Shown piece after piece: positions 1-10,390 of a DNA stretch of 64,000 nucleotides (positions are counted from its first letter, which is position 1; each line of letters begins with the position of its first letter). Source of the DNA: Opeltia flavorubescens (lineage: Eukaryota > Ascomycota > Lecanoromycetes > Teloschistales > Teloschistaceae); NCBI GenBank assembly GCA_000442125.1, contig KE546973.1, forward strand, positions 310,001 through 374,000. The letters are read 5' to 3'. Below the pieces are notes generated by a model that worked only from the letters and a program-made list of their open reading frames with translations, was not told the DNA's origin and did not search any database. A program made the position numbers and the translations under genes.

Positions 1-1065
1 CTACATGATTCTGTGGATCATCGGTGAGCTTACAATCTGCGTTTCCCCATAAGCATGGCATATATCATCCCGGGATTGCTAATGAGCCTGTCAATCTTTA
101 ATCAGGGAAATTCCCGATCGATTCTTACACTAAACAGCTGTACAACGACCTACCGGTGGATGCGACCAAAAAGTTCGTTGAAAACGACAAAATGCCAGCA
201 CTCACTATTTGAGTGAATCCTCTTATCCAAACATAGCTATACCCTATTCATCGGTTGATTGTATCGTTGCCTCTTAATCAGTCTGCTTAGTATACCGAAT
301 GTATATGTCTCGGTAAGTCAAGCGTATGTCCAATCAGACATCCATAATTCACGATTCATGGTTCTTGATGTAAAAAAGTCTGGCTGCAGGGTAAACCAGC
401 CAAACAAGCTTCAAGCAACCTCGAAATGGATGCTTCGTAAAAAACTGATGATCGACATGGGTGCTTGAAGGACGGGTATCGCGTGAAACTACATTCTAAA
501 GAACAATTTCGGTCTGAATATTATTTTTCGCTTGTTTATGTAAAGCACGTGGTTCCAGTGAGAGTTCTAGACGACGCGGTGGGTTTTCCGAAAGTGGACA
601 GATAGATGCAACTTCTTTTGCCCTTTCCCCTGTACCACAAAGCCAAAATGGTCACCAATTTTTGGAAACATACCCGGCCGGCCCTGGCCGATTTGAGCAC
701 GTTTCCTTCGTTTGGACTTCTTTTGGTTAGTAGTGGCTTTCCTTGACCGGCAGAATTGAGTCTTTTGTTTCGATTTGGCTTCTGCAGTTGTAATATTCGC
801 GGTACTCGTACGCGGAAAGGTTTCTCTGTCTCAACGGTTGCTAGAAGGCTTGAAGCGTACCAGAGAAGTCCTGTGCTTCGCGAGTGCTTTGTGAAAAATT
901 AATGTGTCATTATTTTTGATGAGCAAATTTTCTTTCTTCCATCTAATGTCTTGGTCAGACCGTTCCATTCTTTTCTGTACTTGAAAACAGTTACTCTTTC
1001 AAAGACTTTAATCTTGTTCCAATCTTCCACTAATCTCTCCACGCCATCCCATTCAACCATCCAGC
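1..1065. other. intergenic, no gene seen
   Basis: Only short frames with no family resemblance occur here. The last 100 bases before the membrane-protein gene are pyrimidine-rich on the + strand, as expected for a fungal 5' leader. Any upstream gene lies outside the window. Confidence 0.6.
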
Positions 1066-1878
1066 ATGACCCTCCACGTCTCCACCTCCACCGTCCTGGA
1101 TACCTCCCTCGCAATCCTCAGCACCACGACAATCCTGATCCTCCTCCTCATCGCTCTCGTATACATAAAAGAGCATTACCGTCCGCCCTCTCAACGTCCC
1201 CTCTTCACATACTGGCTCCTCGCACACCGCCTCCAAAACTACCTCGCCCTCCTCAACATCGCCGAGATCCTATTCCTCCTCACCACATTCCCCCTCGTCA
1301 GCATCGACCGCGCCCATCTATGCCAGACGGCGCTCAGGGGACATACATGCCGCGGGCTTAGGGATACGTGGAAGGGTGTTGCGAGCGGTCTTGCCGTATT
1401 GTCAGTCTGCTGCGCGGGGTTGGGGTGGCCGGTGTTCCTGTACTTGTACAGACGTTACAGAACCCCCAGTTTACGGGACCGTGATGTCCTGAACAACCGT
1501 CCCTACGCCCTCACGATCGCGCATATCTTCCTCCAGTCCTCCTCGGTGCTGACGCTCGTATCCTCCTTCTCGGAGCTCTTCTTCCCCGCTGGGAAGACGT
1601 ATGCGGCGCTCCGATGTTCCATGTTCACGGGTGCGTTCGCAATCTTACTTTTCGATGTTGGGTTGATGGTGACGTTTTGGGGGGTTGTGAGGTATCACTT
1701 TTCGATGAGGGTGGTTAGAGAGCAGGCCTGGGAGAGGAGGTTTACGACTTCGAGTAGGTGGGGTTGGGGAAGGGGCGTTGCGGAGAGGGTGTGTTATAGT
1801 GGGAGGGTGGGGGAGAGGTTGGTGGTGCAGGTGGACTATCTCTTGAATGCTGCGTGGGAGCGTGAGAGGAGGAGGTGA
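1066..1878 (+). CDS. multi-pass membrane protein, unknown function
   Basis: Single-exon frame of 270 residues. Hydrophobic stretches near residues 9-33, 58-80, 103-127, 148-172 and 183-208 suggest about five membrane spans with a basic cytosolic tail (many Arg near the C-terminus). No signal-type cleavage site or known motif is recognised, so no function is assigned. The start is the first ATG after a C-rich leader. Codon third positions are C-rich in the first half and G-rich in the second, a trend seen in other genes of the window. Family assignment by eye was not possible; it may be lineage-specific. Confidence 0.7.
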   Translation: MTLHVSTSTVLDTSLAILSTTTILILLLIALVYIKEHYRPPSQRPLFTYWLLAHRLQNYLALLNIAEILFLLTTFPLVSIDRAHLCQTALRGHTCRGLRDTWKGVASGLAVLSVCCAGLGWPVFLYLYRRYRTPSLRDRDVLNNRPYALTIAHIFLQSSSVLTLVSSFSELFFPAGKTYAALRCSMFTGAFAILLFDVGLMVTFWGVVRYHFSMRVVREQAWERRFTTSSRWGWGRGVAERVCYSGRVGERLVVQVDYLLNAAWERERRR

Positions 1879-2648
1879 GGGGAAGTGTTGGCGATTCAGG
1901 TATCTTTGGATAATATCTTTGGTCAGCTGTTTTAGATGAGGTGTTGAATAATGAATGATGTTATTACCCACTTGATACGTCCACAAGGTTCACATTATCG
2001 AATGGATGAAGCAGGTTGTAGTGCAACGATTTGCTGATCACCTCGTTGGGTAAGACATCGATGTATCTATATCAGCAGCCCTAAGAAAACAGCTCTTGAT
2101 GGTTATCACGGAAAGCGAAACATCGATTTACTATAAACCAAAAGAGCGTTGTATTGACATCGTAGATCTTGTGTATAGCTTGACACTTCTACTGACCTGG
2201 TCGCCATATCCGGTGGCTTAAATGCTTATAAAGTGCATACAGGACCTCCAATATCATTTTGTCAACCCAGAGAACTAGAGAGCCATGGACTCTGTTGTAG
2301 ACGTAAAAGGTGTTGATCTCCATGGCAAAACTGCATCTCAACACGAAAGGCACGTGACTCGAAATGTGGTTGCTCTCACTCCTTCACTGGATGTTTATTC
2401 AGGGAGAGACCACTTCACTTTACCCGAGGTGATCTTGATGCATGCTCCCAAACTCACAACTGCTTGATTCCATCGTTTTGTATAATCTGTATCGCATCCC
2501 ATCGCTGTAGTCGCTAATTGAAAGGTATACCCACTAAAGCCTTTCCTGTCATCATTGTACATTGAGAGAGAGATACATCGAAAGCAGCTGTGGTAGACCG
2601 AGAGGCATATTTGTGACGTGTTGACTACGTACTGATAAGAGAGGTAGA
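1879..2648 (+). other. intergenic with a TATA-like site
   Basis: A TATAAA at 2227-2232 lies about 55 bp before a 60-codon frame starting at 2285. The frame may be an upstream ORF or untranslated leader of the next gene. It resembles no known protein and is not called as a gene. Confidence 0.4.
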
Positions 2649-4384
2649 ATGGCGCCTTTACAGCACTCGAAAGCGAAACGCCGCTGGACATTGACGAGAA
2701 CTCGCGGAGCAGAAGAAGAAAGTTCTTCGGAAGATTATGGACAAGAGATTCTACCCACCATTGACCCAGAAGCCCTTGCAACCCTACCGCCCGCCGACCA
2801 AGAAAAGTTCAAGGAGATGCGTAAGAAAGACCGCAAAAACGTTATAGCACGATGGAGAAAGGAGGGAAAGCCTGTCCCAGAATCATCCCATTCCAACACT
2901 AGCGCAAGCACCGAACCATTTGTCCAACGTCCATCATCAGCCCCCCAGTTGCCCGAATTGCAAATGGATGTGACAAGAGATACATGGAGTACAGCAATAG
3001 AGAGTGGCAGTCAAACTCGTGCTATCAACGATATTGAAACTCATGAGCAGAGCCTTGGCATAGGTCCGTCTGAAGTTCGAGCAAGACAGCACTCGCGTCA
3101 CGGATTCCCTCCACGATTTGCAACACATCACAATCGGATTCCTACTCACCCCACCACCGAATCTGAAGAATCTGCAACACATCACAATCCGATTCCTGTA
3201 CTTTCCACTTCTCGTCACGAAGACGCTGCAGCACATGACGACGAGACCGCTGCAAATTCCTCTCTTGAACCCGAACAAAGCGACGAGACCAACCTTTGGC
3301 TGCGTGTCATCAGCAAGGACCATCACAAGCGTGGCAGACGCCGTTTTCGAGAACCATTGCAGCATCAGACGAGCAGTACAGCCGGCAAAGGACCAAGTGC
3401 AGGTCATCAAGCTGAGCAATTAGCCACGAGTGCTTCGCGAATGGAATCGACTTCCGAGGATTTGGCTTTCAGCAATCGCTATCCTGGTTCGGTGATGACG
3501 CTGGGTGAATCAAGTGCAAGCGCCGTCATGACATTCGGACCCACTGGCGACACTCCATCAACGGGGTCCGACCAACATGATGAAGACCGGGAGGGCGAAA
3601 CTGTGGTGCAGAGGAGAATGAGAGAGATTCGAACGCAGGAAACCTACTTGCAGCGCATTGACGACGACCGAGATCGCGACTATGCTCGTTTCCGTGGCTT
3701 AGGTCCTGTGCCTCCAGGATTGGCGCTCTTTGCAAACGCTCCGTCAGACTCTGAGCGGGCGCATGCTCGTGCAGCAGGGAACGTGAACAATGCGCTGGGA
3801 TCACGAGGAGAGGCAGCAACGCCTGGTCAGTGATATCTTTATCAAACCGCTATATCTTGTTAACAAACGCAATAGCAGATGCTCTTGCCGCCGCTCGAAC
3901 CGCTGCCATTACCGAGTCTTCCACGGGCACTGGGGTCAACTTTTCAGAGGCTCATAGAGACCTCTTCGTACGGCCAAGCCCATCATCTGGGCGGAAAATC
4001 TCCCCCGTACAATCCAGTCCGCCCAGTCAAGAACAGCCGGCAGGGCAGCCGCAAGAGGAGATGGGGACCGTCAAGTCCAACCCCATCAAACGCATCGTTC
4101 AGAAGATCGGGGCCAAGATCAAGAACGCGTTTAGGAGCAGGGAGGAGTGGGCTGGGGTACCTACAGCAAGTCGTCGCGCCAGTCAATTCCGGGCGCACGA
4201 CGAAGCTCAAGTCGGGACGGCGACAGCCGTCACCTTGACTCCTGTGAGGGCTCCACAGCCCAAACAGGCACGGCACCTCCGTCGGGCCCCTCCTCCCTTG
4301 CAGCCTGCCTCTGCTGGCCAGCCGGCCGGCCAAGGCTCCAGAGTCCGGCGCACGGCTCGAGCCATGATGGAGGACTACGAGTGA
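2649..4384 (+). CDS. hypothetical disordered protein
   Basis: Two exons, 2649-3825 and 3876-4384, with a 50-bp GT..AG intron that keeps frame (phase 1), give about 561 residues. An acceptor 3 bp further on is equally in frame. The protein is Ser/Thr/Glu/His-rich and mostly low complexity. An ATHHN-x-IP segment occurs twice around residues 157-180. The C-terminal third has a basic amphipathic patch (KRIVQKIGAKIKNAF), followed by a Pro/Arg-rich tail. No catalytic or DNA-binding motif is seen and I do not recognise the family. It reads in the same direction as CCT3 downstream; no functional link is implied. Confidence 0.7.
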
Positions 4385-4666
4385 GATTCGGTCTGTCATG
4401 AAGCATTTATCCTGCTACTATCGCCATCGATGTACCGAATAATGGACAGTCATTAAAGGTGCTCTTTTCATGGAGGTTGGGATGACAAGGTCGTTGGGGA
4501 GGATGAGAAAGAAGGTGTTTCGGGCGGCTAGCGCGGTTGCGATTAAGCACCAAGGCTGCATAAACCCATATTCAATGCACAAACTATAGGATAACTTATT
4601 ACATTTGATGTGATTGTGCCTGACTCTCTCTCCGACATCACTTTGCTTTGACTACCCTATCTCAAG

Positions 4667-6492
4667 ATGCAGGCTCCCGTTGTCGTCATGAGTGCGTAAA
4701 GGGCATTAATTCCTATTGAATTTTTCACTGAGAAGACCCAGATACCCAGTCTGGGGACAGACAGACTGGTCGTAAAGCGCAAATATCGAATATCACCGCG
4801 GCAAAAACGTGGGCAATCCCAGCAATATAGCAGCAGTCTGAAACTCAGAGATTGACAGCGTCTAGTGTTGCAGATATCATCAGATCATGTCTGGGTCCGA
4901 ATGCTATGCTCAAGATGCTGCTAGATCCTATGGGTGGCATCACGCTGACGAATGACGGCCATGGGATTCTACGAGAGATAGACGTCGCGCACCCTGCGGC
5001 AAAAAATATGATTGAGCTCAGCAGAACACAAGATGAGGAAGTCGGAGATGGAACAACTACAGTCATAGTACTAGGTATGGCTTTCTAGAGCTGCTGAGCT
5101 TGTGTGTACTAATTCGACTCAGCTGGTGAGGTTCTTGCACAAGCCCTTCCACAATTAGAGCGAAACATCCATCCTGTCGTTATTATCTCCGCCTTCAAAC
5201 GCGCCTTGAATGATGCTCTGAATATCGTCGGTAAAGTCTCGGTACCTGTCAACGTCAACGACGACCAACAGATGTACCGATTGATATCTTCTGCCATCGA
5301 CACGAAATACGCTGCACGGTGGTCCCAAATGATGTGTAGTATCGCCCTCAAAGCGGTGAGAACAGTCTCTCATGATGCTGGTGGAGGGAAGAAGGAAGTG
5401 GACATCAAACGCTACGCAAAGGTTGAAAAAGTGCCTGGAGGACAAATCGAGGATAGCAGGATTCTTGACGGAGTCATGCTGAATAAAGATATTACGCACC
5501 CGAAGATGCGAAGAAGAATCGAGAATCCGAGAGTAGTACTGTTGGATTGTCCGTTGGAATACAAAAAAGGAGAGTCCCAGACCAACATTGAGATTAGCAA
5601 AGAGGAGGATTGGAATCGCATTTTGCAGATCGAGGAAGAACAAGTCAAGATCATGACCGATGCAATCATTGCTGTCAAACCCAATGTAGTGATCACGGAA
5701 AAAGGTGTTTCAGACCTCGCGCAACATTTCTTGGTCAAGCATAATATCACCGCTTTGCGACGAGTACGCAAAACCGACAACAACCGAATAGCACGTGCCA
5801 CAGGTGCCACCATAGTCAATCGTGTGGAGGATTTGCAGGAGTCCGACGTGGGTACCCAATGTGGGCTTTTTGAAATAGAGAAGATTGGAGACGAATACTT
5901 CACCTTCATCACCAAGTGCAAAGGACCAAAAGCTTGCACAATATTGCTCCGCGGGCCTTCGAAAGACATTCTCAACGAAATCGAGCGAAATCTACAGGAC
6001 GCGATGCTTGTGGCGCGGAATGTCGTTTTCTCTCCAAGGCTATCACCAGGTGGCGGGGCAACTGAAATGGCGGTCTCCGTACGGCTGGCACAGCTGGCTA
6101 AGGAATTGGAGGGCGTACAGCAATGGCCGTACAAAGCCGTTGCGGAGGCGATGGAGGTGATCCCGCAGACGTTGATACAGAATTCGGGTAGCAGTCCCAT
6201 CCGAGTCCTTACCAAATTGAGAGCCAAGCATGCAGAAGGCCAGCACACATGGGGAGTCGATGGCTACAATGGTACGCTCGTTGATATGAAACAGTATGGC
6301 ACCTGGGAGCCCGAGGCTGTCAAGTTGCAGAGTATCAAGACAGCTATCGAGGTAAACTATCTCTTCTTTGCCCTTTGCAAGATGATGCTGACTCTAAACC
6401 AGGCTGCCTGTCTGCTCCTACGTGTTGACGATATCTGTAGCGCCAAGTCTGCGAAACAATCTGGAGGCAATATGGGAGGGAATGAGGAATAG
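4667..6492 (+). CDS. CCT3: T-complex protein 1 subunit gamma (CCT3)
   Basis: Group II chaperonin subunit of the cytosolic TRiC/CCT ring, which folds actin, tubulin and other proteins using ATP. Five exons: 4667-4691, 4736-4808, 4866-5074, 5123-6351 and 6403-6492; all phases agree, giving 541 residues, the usual length. Recognisable blocks are MQAPVVVMN at the start, RQTGRKAQISNITAAKTVAD, the nucleotide-binding NDGHGILREI and GDGTTTVIVLAGEVL, the apical and intermediate domains, and the conserved VDDICSAK near the C-terminus. The first intron (44 bp) is short. The last intron is 51 bp, a multiple of three with no in-frame stop, so its retention would insert 17 residues. Identity is very secure; the exon 2 acceptor was chosen because it restores the conserved Asn after VVVM. 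Confidence 0.96.
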
Positions 6493-6840
6493 ATTTCATG
6501 CTTATGTGGCATCTGGAATGATTTGTCTGGTTCACAATGAAAAGCAAGATTCCCCAATAGAGCAATGGCATGTATTGTAACGATCGAAATGAGTATTAGT
6601 ACACGCTACGATGATTATCAACATCCAAGCGTATCCTAGGTATCGACCCTGTGACATCTGTTTTGACATCTGTTGAGACATGCGACTTCTACAAAGCAAG
6701 GGAGTTTAACGCGACTCGATGCCTGCAAAAGAAAAGGGGTGACTCGCGCTAATGTTTATCGATTAGATTGCTTATCGGCTACCTCACTCTCGACTAATGG
6801 GAATCGATTCTCTTAGGTCTCTGGCAGACCATGTTGCGAC
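6493..6840. other. intergenic between CCT3 and the phosphatase-like gene
   Basis: Same-direction spacer with no coding signal; it must hold the CCT3 terminator and the next promoter. Confidence 0.5.
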
Positions 6841-8197
6841 ATGGGCAAGCCACGCCTCATAATCCTGATTCGACATGCTCAGTCTGAAGGCAACAAGAAC
6901 CGAGACATCCACCAGACAGTACCCGACCACCGAGTGAAGCTCACATCGGAGGGATGGAAACAGGCCGAGGCAGCGGGACAAAAGCTCCGTTCTCTTTTAC
7001 GTCCAGATGATACGCTGCATTTCTTCACCTCGCCCTACCGTCGCACACGAGAGACGACTGAGGGTATTCTCAATGCCCTCACTTCCTCAGACCCTACGCC
7101 GTCGCCCTTTCCTCGGCACACGATCAAAGTCTACGAAGAGCCTCGTTTAAGAGAACAAGACTTTGGCAATTTCCAACCTGGGAGTCAGGAGATGGCACGT
7201 ATGTGGGCAGAACGGGCGGAATACGTACGCACCAGACACCCTTCTCAGGCGAACAATATAGCTTGGTTCGGGTAAGACACGATGGAAACAATACTGAAAT
7301 AAGGCGCAATAGGGTCACTTCTTCTACCGTATACCGAACGGTGAAAGCGCCGCTGATGCCTACGACCGCGTGAGCGGGTTCAATGACACCCTTTGGCGAA
7401 GCTTTGGCGACGATGACTTTGCTAGTGTCTGCGTTTTGGTCACACATGGACTGATGACAAGGGTATTTCTTATGAAATGGTACCACTTCTCCGTGGAATA
7501 CTTCGAAGATCTAAGGAATGTTGATCATTGTGAATTCGTGGTCATGAAAAGGAGTCAAGAAAATCAGAAATACATATTGCAAAACGAGTTGCGGACGTGG
7601 TCGCAGATGAGAAAGGAACGATCTGAACCTAAAGAGCCCGAAAGCCCTATACCGGTGCGGAAGAAGTGGGCCGGATTTCAGGATGGCGCCGAGACCGCAA
7701 GTAGGCGACAAGCGAGGAGGCAAAATACTGCGGACATGTTTGCAGATGACGTGAGTACTGCTCAGCAAGACGAGGAGGTTAATGCAACGAGTCAGAGCGG
7801 GGAGCTTCGAGGGACAAGGATTATGTCGTACGTCTAATTTTCTAAAGCTCCGTCCCTCTATAATGTCATGCCCTATCGTGAAGCTTATCGAACGGCTAGC
7901 GACCCGAATGGTGGTACCCACGATTTCACAATGATTTCCCCAGAACAATCTCTACGAAGTGTGAGACCATCGCCTCAGAGGCTCCGTGTTCTCGAGGAAG
8001 GTCGAGACGGGGGTGGATCCCGATCTGGTGCTCCTAGCCAATGTGGATCCGACGCAAGTGACGATTCACGACAGCCCATTCGTAGAAGTATGGGAATGGC
8101 ACTGCAAGGAACTTTGGAGCGAAAATCTCCACAACGCGCTCGAGCTGACGCACTAGGCGACCAAAGCGATATCGACGACGATATTGCTCCCGAATAA
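6841..8197 (+). CDS. phosphoglycerate mutase / histidine phosphatase family protein
   Basis: Cytosolic histidine-phosphatase-fold protein of the fungal branch whose N-terminus reads GKPRLIILIRHAQSEGNKNR. The catalytic loop is RHA rather than RHG. Further hallmarks are the TSPYRRTRET segment, the acidic EEPRLREQDFGNF loop, and VTHGLMTRVFLMKWY carrying the second catalytic His. Exons 6841-7224 and 7313-7827 are secure. A third exon, 7900-8197, is inferred from a donor at 7828 and an in-frame acceptor; without it the protein ends at 7837. The full model is about 398 residues with a disordered Ser/Arg-rich tail of roughly 170. The substrate is unknown: the family includes small-molecule phosphatases, not only glycolytic mutases. 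Confidence 0.88.
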
Positions 8198-9141
8198 TTG
8201 TGTGAGATGTGAATATGGTCACGTGTGTTCGGACTAGTGATTGCTCCTGGATGCCTGTTCCAATGTCTGAGTACTTGAAGACAAGGCCATGAACGGCCAA
8301 GGCTCCCTTACAGAAGCTAAGGACATTGTGGACACCGAAACGGTGCACGCAACATGGCCGTTGCATGAAAGAAGGCATCCTCCTCCACGCCCCGGGAAAA
8401 TGCAGCTTTGGGTCTTCGTGGTAGTGGTTTTCCTCGTACGGGTACTATCGCCAGGGACAACATTGCTGCGCTCAGTGGACGTTTTTTGTCCTTCGTCCAC
8501 CTTGACTGCGGCAGCAGCAGCAGTATTGGCGGATCAGCTTCGAGGCAACTCTTGGAGTCAAGGTAGACTGCATGTGTTTATAACAGCACAAGCGTGGATT
8601 GGCTTGCAGCTCAGTGTCCCAGTATTTGACGAATAACAGGAAGCTAGTCAACACTCAGACAACCGAAGTCCTTAAATCATTTTCAGCGGCCCTCCCTTGG
8701 GAGCTAGGAACAATGCAGCAAATCTTTAGGAGACTGCACGTCATGATGATACAAAGAGGTTTTCTGTGGGCATGTATTGGCATCTCGCTATAACAATGTA
8801 GATAATGAACCGCGTCATTTGTTTGCTTCTTCCGTGGTTCAGTCAATTTGAAATTTGTGATCAGATATGAGCTGTCAAACTTACAATATGCACTTAAGAA
8901 CTTGCAATTCTGCTGGATAGTCAATTGAGCCTGTCCATGTCGCACTAGAGATAGTCGTAGCAATGCATAATCATTCCCTCTGATGTGGTTCGATCGTCTT
9001 CTCTGTTTCGCCAGCCTTAGGTAGGTATGTTTCGCCAGGGATGCAACACAAGTGATCGATCGCTCCATGTGAAAATAAAGCTGCTGCCGCAAGGTAAAAG
9101 CCCTTCTCATCAAGTCTTCGATATGATCTCAAGCGCTCCTT
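8198..9141. other. convergent intergenic region
   Basis: Lies between two convergent 3' ends. The short frames present have no family resemblance and no codon pattern like the neighbours. Nothing supportable seen. Confidence 0.5.
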
Positions 9142-9780
9142 TCAATCATCATCGTGAATCACAACACCCACATCCTCCACACTCTTTACCACCGCTTCAT
9201 CTCCATTCCCATCGTTCTCCTCCGCATCCCTATCCATCGGTACTTTCGCGGCCCCAAGTTTCTTCTTCACCGGCCCTTTTTCTTTCCCCTCAACACCATC
9301 ATCATGGCCTTCATCGCCATCCTCCATCGTCACATCCCCCTTCTCCCCCTTCCCACCCTTTCTCTTCTTCGCCCTCTCCCTCCTCTTCTTATTCCTACTC
9401 GTCTTCTCCTCATCCTTCCTCCTCATCTCCTCCTTCCTCTCCTCATACTCCCGATTCGCCTTCTCCGCAAGATTCTGCTCTTCCATCTGCCTCACGCGCT
9501 CATACTCGCGCCGTCGACTCGCTTTGTAGACGTGGAATTCGCCGGACCCGGCGCCGGCTGAGGAGCCTTGGACGTTGGCGACGATTTCGGGGGGTGGGGC
9601 TAGGGTGGATGATTTCTTGGAAAGGGCGGTGGAGGTGGGAATGGGGATGTCGGGGTTTGCGAAGAGGGCGTCGAGTTGGGTTGCTTGGGCGGAGGTGGGG
9701 GTTAGGGCGCGGCGTTTCAAGGGACGGCGGGAGCGAGGGTCGGAAGATGTGGGGATGGATTCGGGGATGGGTTCGGACAT
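9142..9780 (-). CDS. PRKRIP1-like DUF1168 protein
   Basis: A single exon gives 212 residues. The core GSSAGAGSGEFHVYKASRRR (near residues 71-91) is the signature of the DUF1168/PRKR-interacting protein 1 family, whose human member is a spliceosome component. It is followed by a long basic coiled-coil-like helix (REYERVRQMEEQ to KKRRERAKKRKGGKG) and an acidic C-terminal tail ending DDD. The N-terminus is Pro/Ser-rich with a basic RSRRPLKRR patch, consistent with nuclear location. A spliceosomal role is inferred from the family only. The + strand over this gene switches sharply from C-rich to G-rich near 9545. Confidence 0.85.
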   Translation of the reverse strand: MSEPIPESIPTSSDPRSRRPLKRRALTPTSAQATQLDALFANPDIPIPTSTALSKKSSTLAPPPEIVANVQGSSAGAGSGEFHVYKASRRREYERVRQMEEQNLAEKANREYEERKEEMRRKDEEKTSRNKKRRERAKKRKGGKGEKGDVTMEDGDEGHDDGVEGKEKGPVKKKLGAAKVPMDRDAEENDGNGDEAVVKSVEDVGVVIHDDD

Positions 9781-10390
9781 CTTGGAAGAGGTGTTTGGAG
9801 AATTTAGAATAGATTAGAGTGGAGGGAAAGGTTTATGACAGATATTGAAGTTAGACGTTTGGCTACTAGGCCGACGCGGGAGTTACTGTAAAAAGCTAGA
9901 ACTTAATGAGCACTAGTTGTATACGGAATACTTTTACCGTATGTAGATTGAAACTATTCCAGCGTCAACTTAGTGCTTCCGTTATCACTGTATCTCCTTT
10001 GGTGTTTTCCAACAATGGAGTCAACCCAAAGGCAAAAGCCTGCTCTGTATACTGGTGTAGGGAAATTTCACCCAGGATGGTACAGGATTCAAAGCAATGC
10101 AGTCATGAACATGGTCAGATTGGAAAATTGGAGCTGGCAATTCCGGCGTCTCCAGAAAACATAATAAAATATCTGCAACAGCTCAGATGTCAGACCTTTC
10201 AATCGCTCCTTCTGCCTTCGGTACGCCGGACAACGGGGGGTTCATTGACTACCATGCAAAGACAATATTCGATTAGTGGGTTTGTACTATACTCTAGCTA
10301 CAGCAACAGGCATAGGCATTTTGGCTACAAGTTATTCTCCAATTCAGATTCAAGAACGCTAGTGTCATCGTATAGGATTGATGCAGTATA
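9781..10390. other. divergent intergenic region
   Basis: Shared upstream region of the DUF1168 gene (minus) and the UBE2O-like gene (plus). A 161-codon frame here has no credible protein character. No specific sites recognised. Confidence 0.45.

Noticed and set aside
2285-2467. 60-codon frame behind a TATAAA box
   Set aside because: No family resemblance and too short; may be leader or upstream ORF of the next gene.
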